Assembly (NCBI GenBank): GCA_963703045.1
Contig: OY969782.1
Coordinates: 558,001 to 622,000 of the forward strand
DNA: 64,000 nt
Direction: 5' to 3'
Source of the DNA: Miltoncostaea sp963703045
GTDB lineage: Bacteria > Actinomycetota > Thermoleophilia > Miltoncostaeales > Miltoncostaeaceae
How positions within the stretch are numbered: the stretch's first letter is position 1; every line of letters starts with the position of its first letter. This document shows, in pieces, positions 24,264 to 33,259 of the stretch. A model generated the notes under the pieces. That model made no database searches and was not told the origin of the DNA. It saw only the letters and a program-made list of their open reading frames with translations. A program made the position numbers and the translations under genes.

Positions 24264-25275
24264 TCAACCTCGCGTTCCCTGCGGACCGGCGAGGTGTGAG
24301 ACGGCGAGCCACCCACCCCGGCCGACGGGGTTCGTGCGACCCGTCTTGACCAGCCGGTAACCGGCCGGCACGCGCGCCGGCCGCGTGCGCCACGGGCCGA
24401 TCGTGGCGGGCAGCAACCGCGACGCCGACGGGCTGCCGGAAGCCGGCGATGACCGCCAGCCACCCCCCGCGGCCGACCGGGTTCGTGCGACCCGTCTTGA
24501 CCAACCGGTAGCCGGCCGGCACGCGCGCCGGCCGCGTGCGCCACGGCCCGATGGTCGGCGACAGGCGCGGGGGGGCGGCGACCGAGCGCGCGGCGAAGCG
24601 GACCACGCCGCGGCCGACGGCCTCCGCCATGCGCTGACGGGTCGCCGGATCGGCCAGCAGAAGCGCCTCCGCGGGGTTGGTCAGGAACCCACCCTCGACC
24701 AGGATCGCCGGCATCCGGGTGTTGCGCAGCACGTAGAAGCCCGCCGACTTGACGCCGCGGTCGGGCAGCCCGAGCGCCGCGACCATCTCGGCCTGCACGT
24801 CCTGCGCCAGCAGCCGCGAGGCGGCGCTCGAGTAGTAGTAGTGGAACGTCTCGGTGCCGCTGGTGGTCGGCCCGAGCGCGTTGTTGTGCACCGAGACGAA
24901 CAGCTCGACGCCCGCCTCGTTGGCGGCGTCCACCCGCGCCCGCAGGTCCGCGCCCACCGTCGTGTACGCGCGGTCGCCGCCGGCCAGGTCGGCCGTGCGC
25001 GTCATGAGCGTCCTCGCCCCCTGGGCGCGCAGCCACGCGTCGAGGCGGACGGCGATGTCGAGGTTGAGGTCCTTCTCGTAGAGCAGGGTCCGGCCGCCGG
25101 AGTCTGTGCGCGGCGGCAGGCCGGTGACGGTGCCCCGCGGCAACTCGCCCACGGCTCCGGTGTCGCCCCCGCCGTGACCGGCGTCGACCGCGACGTACGG
25201 AAGGGCTGCCAGGGAGGACGCGGGGGCGGCGAGCGCGAGCGCGAGCAGGCCGAGCAGGAGCGGGCGGAGTCGGAT
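24264..25275 (-). CDS. Secreted N-acetylmuramoyl-L-alanine amidase (Amidase_3), frame broken, unusual start
   Basis: The mature enzyme starts with VAVDAGHGGGDTGAVG and has VSVHNNA and ILVEGGFLTN, the zinc and catalytic motifs of Amidase_3, which cleaves the glycan-peptide bond of peptidoglycan. A signal peptide (LRPLLLGLLALALAAPASSLA) precedes it, but no ATG, GTG or TTG is in frame. The codon after the GGGAGAG ribosome site is ATC 25275, either a rare start or a miscalled ATG. The C-terminus has two nearly identical 35-residue repeats (IGPWRTRPARVPAGYRLVKT and onward). They are in different frames because of an extra base near 24445. Confidence 0.78.
24307..24405 (-). repeat. C-terminal amidase repeat, second copy
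   Basis: This 99-bp unit is about 90 percent identical to 24458-24556. It encodes IGPWRTRPARVPAGYRLVKT and following residues when read in its own frame, and ends the amidase gene. The copies are 151 bp apart. Confidence 0.85.
24458..24556 (-). repeat. C-terminal amidase repeat, first copy
   Basis: This is the first of two tandem units in the amidase tail, encoding the same roughly 35-residue sequence as 24307-24405. It probably forms a small wall-binding or SH3-like module (inference). Confidence 0.85.
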
Positions 25276-25583
25276 GTCTCTCCCGGGTGGTGGGACCGTG
25301 CGCGGCGATCGTAGTGACGCACCCCCGCCGGGCCCAACGCATGCGGGTCCGCAGGCGACCCCGGGCGGTTTCGCAACGCAGGGGCGTGGGCACGCTCTCT
25401 ATGCATCCGCGGGGGCCACGGCCTCCGGCCGATGCATGTGGTGCAGGACGGACACACCACATCACCGCGACTCCCGGAGGGCACCCGGGGGACGCAGAAC
25501 ACGAGGGAGCGCCGCGGGCACCGGCGCTCTCTCGGCATGTCCGGCCGCAGATCGCCCATCGATGCGGTCCGTAGACTCGGGGC
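25276..25583. other. Intergenic region between divergent amidase and DUF4389 genes
   Basis: I see no convincing gene in these 308 bases. They contain an 8-bp stem-loop (GAGCGCCG at 25507-25514 pairing with CGGCGCTC at 25522-25529) and two ATGCAT copies at about 25403 and 25432. A TAGACT -10-like element (25572-25577) lies 6 bases before the GTG start at 25584. Confidence 0.5.
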
Positions 25584-26153
25584 GTGGGACACCCGATCGT
25601 GCTGACCGTGAGCGACGACCTGCGCCGCAGCCGCCTGACCGTGGCGTTCCGGCTGATCCTCGCGATCCCCCACATCGTCTGGCTGAGCCTGTGGGGCATC
25701 GCGGCCGTTCTCGCGATCGTCGTGAGCTGGTTCGCGACCCTGTTCGCGGGGCGCACGCCGGACGGTCTGCACGCGTTCATCGCCCAGTACCTGCGTTACG
25801 GCATCCACGTGTCGGGCTATCTGCTCTTCCTCGCCGACCCCTATCCCGGCTTCCTCGGGGATCGGCCGTACGCCGCGGATGTCGCCATCGCGCCCGCCAT
25901 GCCGCAGAACCGCTGGAAGACCGCGTTCCGCGTGATCCTGGCCATCCCGGCCCTGGTCGTCGCGCAGATCCTCGGCTACCTGGTGGAGGTGCTGGCGGTG
26001 ATCTCGTGGTTCGCCTGCCTGTTCACCGGTGCGATGCCGCTCGGGCTGCTCAACCTGACCGCGTGGATCCTCCGCTTCACGGTCCAGACGCACGGCTACG
26101 TGGCGCTGCTCACCGACCGCTACCCGAGCTTCTCGCCCGACCCGGCACGGTAG
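25584..26153 (+). CDS. DUF4389 membrane protein
   Basis: The 189-residue protein contains about four membrane segments arranged as two similar halves, each with the pattern RLILAIPH or RVILAIPA, then SWFATLFAGRTPDGLHAF or SWFACLFTGAMPLGLLNL. This duplicated layout is typical of DUF4389 proteins, whose function is unknown. GTG 25584 follows TAGACT by 6 bases without a ribosome site, suggesting a leaderless message. Confidence 0.85.
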   Translation: MGHPIVLTVSDDLRRSRLTVAFRLILAIPHIVWLSLWGIAAVLAIVVSWFATLFAGRTPDGLHAFIAQYLRYGIHVSGYLLFLADPYPGFLGDRPYAADVAIAPAMPQNRWKTAFRVILAIPALVVAQILGYLVEVLAVISWFACLFTGAMPLGLLNLTAWILRFTVQTHGYVALLTDRYPSFSPDPAR

Positions 26154-26211
26154 GCGCCGGTCCGGGTCCGCCCCGGGCCGGCCGCGCCGTCCGCGCCACG
26201 CGCGGCCGGGG

Positions 26212-26240
26212 TTGAATCGGCGCTCACGGGAGGCGAACAT
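26212..26240 (+). promoter_or_regulatory. dnaE2 promoter
   Basis: TTGAAT (26212-26217) and GAACAT (26235-26240) are 17 bases apart. The -10 is inside the LexA box and ends 8 bases before ATG 26249, as at imuB. Confidence 0.5.
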
Positions 26241-26247
26241 GTGTTCG
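26234..26247 (+). promoter_or_regulatory. LexA (SOS) box of dnaE2
   Basis: CGAAC-ATGT-GTTCG is identical to the imuB box, including the central ATGT, and lies one base before the start codon of dnaE2. Confidence 0.88.
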
Positions 26248-26248
26248 C

Positions 26249-29200
26249 ATGGCGCCCCTCCCCTACGTCGAGCTCCATGCCCACTCGGCGTTCAGCTTCC
26301 TCGACGGGGCCTCGTCGCCCGAGGAGATGGCCGTGACGGCGGCCGAGATGGGCCACTCGGTCCTCGCGCTCACCGACCACGACGGGCTGAGCGGATCGCT
26401 GGCCTTCGCCCACGCCGCCCGCGCCGCGGGCGTGCGGCCGATCACGGGCGCCGAGGTCACCCTGCGCGACGGTTCCCACCTCACGCTGCTCGCGGCCGAC
26501 GCCCGCGGCTACGGCAACCTCTGCCGCCTGATCACGATCGCCCACGCCGGGACCCGGCCCCCGCCCGACCGGCGCGCCCTGCCCCCCGCGCTCGACCGGG
26601 AGGCGATCGGCCCGCTGGCCGGGGGCATCGTCTGCCTCACCGGATGCGCCCGGCACGGCCTCGTGCCGCGGTTGGTGGCCGCCGGCGAGCGGCGGGCGGC
26701 GCTCGAGGCGGTGCGCGACCTGGTGCGCGACTTCGGGCCGGACAACGTGCACGTGGAGATCCAGCGCCCGTTCGCGCGAGGCGACCGGCGCCTGGCGCGC
26801 GACCTGGCCCGGCTGGCCGAGGCGGCGGGGGTGCCGTGCGTTGCGACGGGCGACCCCCACTCCCACTCGTCCGAGCGCGCCCTCCTGCAGGACGCCTTCG
26901 TGGCGATCCGCAACCGGCTGACGCTCGACGGGTCCGAGGACGTGCGCCGCGGCAACCGCCGGTCGGTGCTGCGCCCGCCGGCCGAGACGGCGGCGCTCTT
27001 CGCCGATCACCCCGGCGCCGTATCCCAGAGCGCGCGCATCGCCGAGCGCATCGAGTTCGACCTCACCCGGGACCTCGGCTACCGCTTCCCCGACTTCACC
27101 GGCTCGCACCCCGGCGAGACCGCCCAGCAGGCCCTCGCCGCCCTCTGCATCCACCAGCTCGGCGCGCGCTATCCCAACGCGCGCAAACGCGTCCTCGCCC
27201 GGGCGCGACTCGACGAGGAGCTGGCCCTGATCGCCCATCACGATCTGGCCGGGTTCTTCCTGCTCCACCGCGACATCCTCGAGCTCGCACGCGAGGTCGC
27301 CCTGCAGGTGCGCCCGGCCGGCTCGGCGCGCCGCTGGCTCCCGCCGGGCCGGGGACGGGGGTCGTCGGTCGGCTCGATCGTCTGCTACCTGAGCGGGCTG
27401 TCCCACATCGACCCGGTCGAGAACGAGCTCTTCCTGGGGCGCTTCCTCAACCGCGACATGGTCTCGGTGCCCGACATCGACCTCGACTTCCCCCGCGACG
27501 TGCGCGAGCGGCTGATCGAGGAGGTGATCGCGCGCTACGGGCCCGAGCACGCCGCGCTGGTGGCGGCCTTCCCCACGTTCCGCATCCGCATGGCCATCCG
27601 CCAGCTCGGAGGGGCGCTGGCGCTGCCCGAGGCCGACCTCGAGCGGCTCGCGCGCCTCTCGGACGGGTGGTCCTCGGCAGTGGCGGTCGAGGAGGAGATC
27701 CGGCGCCTGCCCGACGGCGAGGCGAAGATGGCCTCGCCGCGCTGGCGGGCCCTCGCCGCCCTCGCCCGCGAGGCCGCGGGCCTCCCCCGCCACCTCTCCC
27801 AGCACTCGGGCGGGATGGTCGTGAGCGCGCGCCCCCTGGTGGAGCTGGTGCCGGTGGTGCCGGCCGCGTTCCCCGGCCGGCAGATCTGCCAGTGGGACAA
27901 GGACTCCTGCGCCGACGCCGGCTTCGTCAAGATCGACCTGCTCGGGCTGGGGATGCTCTCGTCCGTCGAGGAGTGCATCGACCTGGTCGCGCGGGCGCGC
28001 GGCGAGAGCGTCGACCTGTCGCGGATCGGCTTCACGGACCCCGCGGTCTACGCCGAGATCCAGGACGCCGACACCGTCGGGGTCTTCCAGATCGAGAGCC
28101 GGGCCCAGATGCAGAGCCTGCTGCAGACCCGGCCCGAGAACCTCGACGACCTGACGATCCAGGTTGCCCTGATCCGCCCCGGGCCGGTGAGCGGTGGGGC
28201 GGTCCATCCCTACGTGAAGCACCGGCGCGCCCGTCGTGCCGACCCGGCGTTCGAGCCCCCCTACGATCATCCGCTGCTCGCCGACGTGCTGCGCGAGACG
28301 CTGGGCGTCGTCGTCTTCCAGGAGCAGGTGCTCGAGGTGGCGATGGCGCTGGCGGGGTTCACCCCCGGGCAGGCCGAGGCGCTGCGCCGCGCGATGAGCC
28401 GCACGCGCAGCCGCGAGGCGATGATCGCCCTCTGGCGCGACTTCCGCGACGGCGCGCGCGAGCGGGGTGTCGACGACACGACGATCCGGACCGTCTTCAC
28501 CAAGCTGATCGGCTTCTCCAACTTCGGCTTCCCCAAGGCGCACTCGTCGGCGTTCGCGGTGCTCGCCTACCAGAGCGCCTGGCTGCGGCGGCGTTATCCG
28601 GCCGAGTTCCTCGCGTCGCTGCTCAACGCCCAGCCGATGGGCTTCTACCCGCCCGCGAGCCTGGTGCGCGACGCCCAGCGGCGGGGCGTGCGGGTGCTGC
28701 CGCCGTGCATCGCGCGCTCGGAGCCGGTGTGCTCCATGGAGGACGGCGCCGTGCGCATCGGCCTCGGCTACGTGCGCGGCGTGCGCGACGAGGCCGCCGG
28801 CCGCCTGGTGGCCGAGAGGAACGCGGACGGACGCTTCCGCGACATCGCCGACCTCGCCGCGCGGGCCGACCTGCGTCGCGAGCAGCTCGCCCAGCTCGTG
28901 CGGGCCGGCGCCTGCGACGTGCTGGAGCGGCCGCGGCGGGCGATGCTCTGGGAGCTCGGGGTGCTGTCGCGCCCGCACGTGGGCGCCGGGGGCACGCAGC
29001 TCGCCCTGCCCATCCCGGCCGGCGACGCGCCGCCGCTGCCCGAGCTGGGACGCTTCGAGCGCACGATCACCGACTACGAGACCACCGGCCTGTCGACCGG
29101 CTGGCACCTGGTGACGCTCGTGCGCCCGGGCCTGCCGCCGAACACGCTCACTGCGGCGCGCCTGCGCGAGACCCGCAGCGGATCCCCCGTGGTGGTGGCC

Positions 29201-29527
29201 GGGCTGGTGATCGCGCGCCAGCGCCCCGCCACCGCGCACGGCATCGTCTTCCTGTTGCTGGAGGACGAGACCGGCATGGTCAACTGCATCGTCACGCCCG
29301 AGGTCTACGAGCGCCACCGGGCGGTCGTGCGGGCCGACCCCCTCATCCTGGTCTGGGGGCGGCTCGAGCGCCGGGACCGCAACCACAACGTCCTGGTGGA
29401 CCGCATGGCGCGCATCGAGCCGCCCGTCGAGAGCGCGGCCGAGGGCGTCACCGAGGGGGTCGCCGAGATGGCCCGCATGCGCGCCGCGGCGCCCGAGAGC
29501 CAGCACTTCGGCCGCGGACGGCGCTGA
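26249..29527 (+). CDS. dnaE2: Error-prone DNA polymerase III alpha subunit DnaE2 (ImuC)
   Basis: This 1092-residue polymerase carries out translesion synthesis in the SOS response. The PHP domain opens with YVELHAHSAFSFLDGASSPE, the DnaE2-type form. The palm has PDIDLDFPRD near residues 408-415, and a C-terminal OB-fold (about residues 985-1060) is present. The length is typical for DnaE2 and shorter than replicative DnaE. ATG 26249 follows the LexA box; an ATG inside the box at 26239 is out of frame. Its partner ImuB lies 3.1 kb upstream in the same orientation, but no imuA' gene is visible here. Confidence 0.95.
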   Translation: MAPLPYVELHAHSAFSFLDGASSPEEMAVTAAEMGHSVLALTDHDGLSGSLAFAHAARAAGVRPITGAEVTLRDGSHLTLLAADARGYGNLCRLITIAHAGTRPPPDRRALPPALDREAIGPLAGGIVCLTGCARHGLVPRLVAAGERRAALEAVRDLVRDFGPDNVHVEIQRPFARGDRRLARDLARLAEAAGVPCVATGDPHSHSSERALLQDAFVAIRNRLTLDGSEDVRRGNRRSVLRPPAETAALFADHPGAVSQSARIAERIEFDLTRDLGYRFPDFTGSHPGETAQQALAALCIHQLGARYPNARKRVLARARLDEELALIAHHDLAGFFLLHRDILELAREVALQVRPAGSARRWLPPGRGRGSSVGSIVCYLSGLSHIDPVENELFLGRFLNRDMVSVPDIDLDFPRDVRERLIEEVIARYGPEHAALVAAFPTFRIRMAIRQLGGALALPEADLERLARLSDGWSSAVAVEEEIRRLPDGEAKMASPRWRALAALAREAAGLPRHLSQHSGGMVVSARPLVELVPVVPAAFPGRQICQWDKDSCADAGFVKIDLLGLGMLSSVEECIDLVARARGESVDLSRIGFTDPAVYAEIQDADTVGVFQIESRAQMQSLLQTRPENLDDLTIQVALIRPGPVSGGAVHPYVKHRRARRADPAFEPPYDHPLLADVLRETLGVVVFQEQVLEVAMALAGFTPGQAEALRRAMSRTRSREAMIALWRDFRDGARERGVDDTTIRTVFTKLIGFSNFGFPKAHSSAFAVLAYQSAWLRRRYPAEFLASLLNAQPMGFYPPASLVRDAQRRGVRVLPPCIARSEPVCSMEDGAVRIGLGYVRGVRDEAAGRLVAERNADGRFRDIADLAARADLRREQLAQLVRAGACDVLERPRRAMLWELGVLSRPHVGAGGTQLALPIPAGDAPPLPELGRFERTITDYETTGLSTGWHLVTLVRPGLPPNTLTAARLRETRSGSPVVVAGLVIARQRPATAHGIVFLLLEDETGMVNCIVTPEVYERHRAVVRADPLILVWGRLERRDRNHNVLVDRMARIEPPVESAAEGVTEGVAEMARMRAAAPESQHFGRGRR

Positions 29528-29557
29528 GGCGCCACGGCGCGGCGCTACGCTCGCGGC

Positions 29558-30154
29558 GTGGCATACCTGATCGCCGCGGCGATCGTCGCCGGGATGACCG
29601 TGACGCCGGTGCCGCTCCCCCCGTCGTGGCTCGTGCTCGCCTTCATCAGCCTCGAGCTCGAGGCCGAGGCCGCCGGGGTCGTGGTGGCGGGGGCGCTCGG
29701 CGCGACCGCCGGCCGCGTGGGCCTCGTCGCCTGGACCGGCGCCCTCGGCCCGCGCCTGCTCGGGTCCGCGAGCCGGGAGAACCTCGAGTACCTCTCCGAG
29801 CGCCTGCGCCGCCCGCGGTCGTGGCGCGGCGTGGCGGTGCTGCTCGCCGTCTCACCGCCGCCGGCGGGCGCCCTCTACACGGCCGCGGGCCTGCTGCGAC
29901 TCGATCTGCGCCTGGTCGCCGCATCGTGCTTCGCCGGGCGGCTCGTGAGCTACGGCCTCGGGGTCGCCCTCGTCGGCGGAGCCGCCGACGAGGTCGCCGA
30001 CCGCCTGCGCGGTACGGTCGGCCCGCTGTCGGTCGGCCTCGGCCTCGCTGCCGTCGCCGGCGTGCTCTGGCTGATCACCCGCCTCGACTGGCGCGCGCTC
30101 CTCGAGGAGCGCCGCCCACGACTGCGCGGCGTGGGGCGGCGCTCCGCAGGCTGA
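29558..30154 (+). CDS. Membrane protein, VTT/DedA-like
   Basis: The 198-residue protein has about five hydrophobic segments and a middle segment (SPPPAGALYTAAGLLRLDL) resembling the VTT/SNARE-associated (DedA-like) group. Members of that group transport or scramble lipids. Assignment is tentative. GTG 29558 follows TACGCT by 6 bases without a ribosome site, so the mRNA is probably leaderless. It lies 30 bases after dnaE2 but appears to have its own promoter. Confidence 0.6.
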   Translation: MAYLIAAAIVAGMTVTPVPLPPSWLVLAFISLELEAEAAGVVVAGALGATAGRVGLVAWTGALGPRLLGSASRENLEYLSERLRRPRSWRGVAVLLAVSPPPAGALYTAAGLLRLDLRLVAASCFAGRLVSYGLGVALVGGAADEVADRLRGTVGPLSVGLGLAAVAGVLWLITRLDWRALLEERRPRLRGVGRRSAG

Positions 30155-30181
30155 GCCGGACCGACCGGACGAGGCTCGCGT

Positions 30182-31132
30182 CTAGGGCTGGGTCAGCAGC
30201 ATCCCGAGCACCAGGCCGGTGGCCCAGAGCGCGAGCGAGATCGCGCCCAGGATGATCCCGGCCTTCGCGAGGCCGCGACCGCCGGTGCGTCCCTCGGTCA
30301 CGGTGTCGTCGTCGAGGGCGAACAGGCCCGTGGCCACCGCCGGCGCCGCGGCGACGGGGATGACGACGCCCACGATGCCGAGGATCAGCGAGGCGACCGC
30401 CTTGCCCGAGGACGGGGTGCGCGCGGGATCGGGACCGCGCGCCGGCACCCGCAGTCCCACGAGGGCGATGGCCGTGCCCGCGAAGAGCAGGATCGACGAG
30501 AACAGCATCAGGTATCCGGCCGGGCCGAGGCTGACATCGACGCCCGCGGCGAGGTCGTCGGACGAGCGGAAGCCGATCAGCGCGAACGCGACGAGCAGGG
30601 CGAACGCCCCGGACACGGTGACGCCCGCGATGCGCGCCCACGCCCACGGCGCGGCGGCGGCGGCGATGCAGAGCACGGCGGCCACGACGCCCAGCCACCA
30701 GCCGCCCGCGACCTCGATGGTGATGAAGCCCCCCTGGTCAACCGCCGTCAACCCGGCGGTGACGGCCATGAGCACGCCACCGATCGCGGCGACGACGAAC
30801 CCGGCGCGGCCGGGGATGGTGCCGGCGTAGGCCGTGCCCGAGGCACCCGGCGCGTCGTACCCGCCGATGCCCGCAGCGGAGGGCGACGAGGCGTCCGCGA
30901 CGGGCTCGACGGCCGGGCTGACGCGGGTCACCCCCGCGTCGCCGGCGGACGTGGCCGTGGCCGCCGATCCGCCCCCCGCGACCTGCCCGGCCGGGGGCGC
31001 GGGCGGGATGCCGGTGATGGGCTCGGTCGCCGTGCCCCCGCCCTCGCTCACGTGCTCGGTCCAGCCGTTGCCGTCCCAGTACCGCAGACGGCCTCCGCGC
31101 GTCGGATCGTCGTACCAGCCCGCACTCGCCAC
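30182..31132 (-). CDS. DUF2510 membrane protein with DUF4190-like tail
   Basis: The 316-residue protein begins with a DUF2510 module (GWYDDPTRGGRLRYWDGNGW), found at the N-terminus of many actinobacterial membrane proteins. A proline- and alanine-rich linker and six to seven membrane segments follow. The last part (GKAVASLILGIVGVVIP ... LAKAGIILGAISLALW) resembles DUF4190. GTG 31132 has an AGAGGGG ribosome site. The function is unknown; it is convergent with the VTT-like gene. Confidence 0.75.
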   Translation of the reverse strand: MASAGWYDDPTRGGRLRYWDGNGWTEHVSEGGGTATEPITGIPPAPPAGQVAGGGSAATATSAGDAGVTRVSPAVEPVADASSPSAAGIGGYDAPGASGTAYAGTIPGRAGFVVAAIGGVLMAVTAGLTAVDQGGFITIEVAGGWWLGVVAAVLCIAAAAAPWAWARIAGVTVSGAFALLVAFALIGFRSSDDLAAGVDVSLGPAGYLMLFSSILLFAGTAIALVGLRVPARGPDPARTPSSGKAVASLILGIVGVVIPVAAAPAVATGLFALDDDTVTEGRTGGRGLAKAGIILGAISLALWATGLVLGMLLTQP

Positions 31133-31296
31133 TGGATCCCCTCTCTGGTCGCCGCGCCGAACGCTACCCGGCGGACGGGACACGCGTGAGGGGCAGGCCC
31201 CGGCACGAGCCGCCCCGTCCCAGGCGGTGGCGCGCGGCGGTCGCCTCCCGGGCGATCGGGCGGTCACCGACGGCACCCGGCACGCCGGACGCGCGA

Positions 31297-31977
31297 TCAC
31301 GGCCGCTCCCGGATCATCGGGTCGAGAAGGCCCTCGATCGCCGCGCGGACGCTCCGCGTCACCTCGGCCGCCCGCGCGCGGGGGGAGCCGGCGGACGGGA
31401 CCGCGAGGGGCTCGCCGAAGGCGATCCGGATCGGCCCCCGCCCGACGGGCCGCCACCCGCGCAGGACGCGCTGGCTGCCCCAGATGGCGACCGGGATCAC
31501 CGTGACACCCGGCGTCAGGGCCAGGTGGCCGGCGCCCTCGTGGAAGGTGCGCAGGCGCCCGTCGCCGCTCGCCCCGCCCTCGGGGAACACGACGACGAGC
31601 CGTCCGGCCGTGAGCTGGTCGCGCGCGTGGCGCATCGCGCGGAGATCGGGGCGACCGGATCGGATCGGGAAGGCGCCGAGCGAGAAGAGCAGGGTGGCCA
31701 GCGGCCATCCGCGGAAGTGGCGGGCGGCCGCCATGTAGAGGGCCGGACGCGGGACGCAGGCGAGGCCGATGGCGGCGGGGTCGATGTCGGCCGGGTGGTT
31801 GACGATCACGAGCACCCCGCCGCGGTCCGGGACGTGGGCGCGGCCGGCGACCCGGAACCCGAGCAGCCGGGGCGCGAGCGCGCCGAGCAGGAGGCGCCCG
31901 AACCACCAGACCGGCGCGCGGACCCCTCCCGGGGGCGGCCTCCAGTGGATCGCGGCCTCCCCCTCCCCCGGCGTCAT
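31297..31977 (-). CDS. 1-acyl-sn-glycerol-3-phosphate acyltransferase (PlsC family)
   Basis: This 226-residue protein has the acyltransferase motifs NHPADID (H-x4-D), FPEGGASG and a late VIPVAIWGS segment. It should transfer an acyl chain to lysophosphatidate or a related lipid at the membrane. ATG 31977 overlaps the thiolase stop (ATGA), so the two form a coupled pair with a likely role in lipid metabolism. A second PlsC-like protein lies at 56.7-57.5 kb. Confidence 0.87.
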   Translation of the reverse strand: MTPGEGEAAIHWRPPPGGVRAPVWWFGRLLLGALAPRLLGFRVAGRAHVPDRGGVLVIVNHPADIDPAAIGLACVPRPALYMAAARHFRGWPLATLLFSLGAFPIRSGRPDLRAMRHARDQLTAGRLVVVFPEGGASGDGRLRTFHEGAGHLALTPGVTVIPVAIWGSQRVLRGWRPVGRGPIRIAFGEPLAVPSAGSPRARAAEVTRSVRAAIEGLLDPMIRERP

Positions 31978-33167
31978 CCCGGGGTGCCGGGCCTCTCGAC
32001 GACCATCGCGATGCCCTGGCCGCCGCCGATGCACAGCGACGCCAAGCCGAGGCGCGCCCCCTCGCGCGCCATCGAGTGCAGCAGGGTCGTGAGCACACGC
32101 GCGCCCGACGCCCCGATCGGATGCCCGAGCGCGATCGCCCCGCCGTGCACGTTGGTGCGCTCGGGGTCGAGGCCGAGCCTCCGGCACACGGCGAGCGACT
32201 GCGCGGCGAAGGCCTCGTTGAGCTCGATCAGGTCGATGTCGGCGAGGGTCACCCCGGCCCGCGTGAGGGCGCCGCGCACGGCGCCGACCGGCCCGAGCCC
32301 CATGACCCGGGGCGCCACGCCCACCGACGCGTAGCCCCGCACCACGCCGAGCACCGGGGCGCCGGACGCGCGAGCGGCCTCGGCGCTCATCACGACCGTC
32401 GCGGCCGCCCCGTCGTTGATGCCCGACGAGGACCCGGCGGTGACGGTGCCGGCCGGGTCGAACGCGGGCCGCAGCCGCGCGAGGGCGTCGAGGGTGCTGT
32501 CGGGCCGGGGGCCCTCGTCGCGGTCGACGGTGACCGACCCCCGGCGCCCGGGCACGCTGACCGGCAGCACCTCGTCCGAGAAGACCCCGTCCGCGATCGC
32601 CCGCGCGGCCCGCTGCTGGCTGCGCAGCGCGAAGGCGTCCTGGTCCTCGCGGGTGATGTGGTCCTCGGCCGCGATGTTCTCGGCCGTGATGCCCATGTGG
32701 GTGTCGCACATCGCGCACCAGAGCCCGTCGTGGACCATCGAGTCGATGGCGGAGGCGTCGCCCATCCGCCGCCCGGCGCGCATCGCCGGCAGCAGGTGGG
32801 GAGCGGCGCTCATGTTCTCCATGCCGCCGGCCACGACGATCGACGCGTCACCGGCCGAGATCGCCTGGGCGGCGAGGGCGACGGCGCGCAGCCCGGATCC
32901 GCAGACCATGTTGACGGTGGTCGCCGGCACGGTCTCGGGCACCCCCCCGCCGAGGGCCGCCTGCCGCGCGGGATTCTGCCCCAGCCCGGCCGAGAGGACG
33001 TTGCCCATCAGCACCTCGTCGACGCGCGCGCCGGGCACCGCCGCCCGTCGCAGGGCCTCGGCGATCACGAGCGCCCCGAGCTCGGTGGCCGGCACGGATG
33101 CCAGCCCGCCCATGAACCCGCCGATCGGCGTGCGCACCGCGCTGGCGATCACCACGTCGTCCGACAC
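31974..33167 (-). CDS. Acetyl-CoA acetyltransferase (thiolase)
   Basis: This 397-residue thiolase condenses two acetyl-CoA or cleaves 3-ketoacyl-CoA. It carries the acylated cysteine in VNMVCGSGLRA (about residue 88), the histidine in GHPIGASGAR and the second cysteine in CIGGGQGIA. The start is GTG 33167 with GAGGG upstream. It overlaps the downstream acyltransferase by 4 bases and is divergent from the CAP protein gene. Biosynthetic and degradative members cannot be separated by sequence alone. Confidence 0.93.
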   Translation of the reverse strand: MSDDVVIASAVRTPIGGFMGGLASVPATELGALVIAEALRRAAVPGARVDEVLMGNVLSAGLGQNPARQAALGGGVPETVPATTVNMVCGSGLRAVALAAQAISAGDASIVVAGGMENMSAAPHLLPAMRAGRRMGDASAIDSMVHDGLWCAMCDTHMGITAENIAAEDHITREDQDAFALRSQQRAARAIADGVFSDEVLPVSVPGRRGSVTVDRDEGPRPDSTLDALARLRPAFDPAGTVTAGSSSGINDGAAATVVMSAEAARASGAPVLGVVRGYASVGVAPRVMGLGPVGAVRGALTRAGVTLADIDLIELNEAFAAQSLAVCRRLGLDPERTNVHGGAIALGHPIGASGARVLTTLLHSMAREGARLGLASLCIGGGQGIAMVVERPGTPG

Positions 33168-33259
33168 GGGGCCCTCACAGGTTGGTTACGGGAGCCGGAA
33201 CCTACCCGCACGAAGGTGGTCCCGCTCCGTTCAGCCGCGGGCGCGGCCCGCCGATGTAG

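Noticed and set aside
24307..24556. The duplicated 99-bp units as a mobile element or CRISPR-like repeat
   Set aside because: They are in coding sequence, encode the same peptide and occur only twice. They are an internal protein repeat.
25276..25583. Possible tRNA or small RNA in the longest intergenic region
   Set aside because: No T-loop-like GTTCRANYC, no cloverleaf arms and only one short stem-loop were found. There is no support for a named RNA gene.
26239..30255. An alternative long frame starting at ATG 26239 inside the LexA box
   Set aside because: It is out of frame with dnaE2, lacks polymerase motifs and is Arg/Pro/Ala low-complexity sequence.
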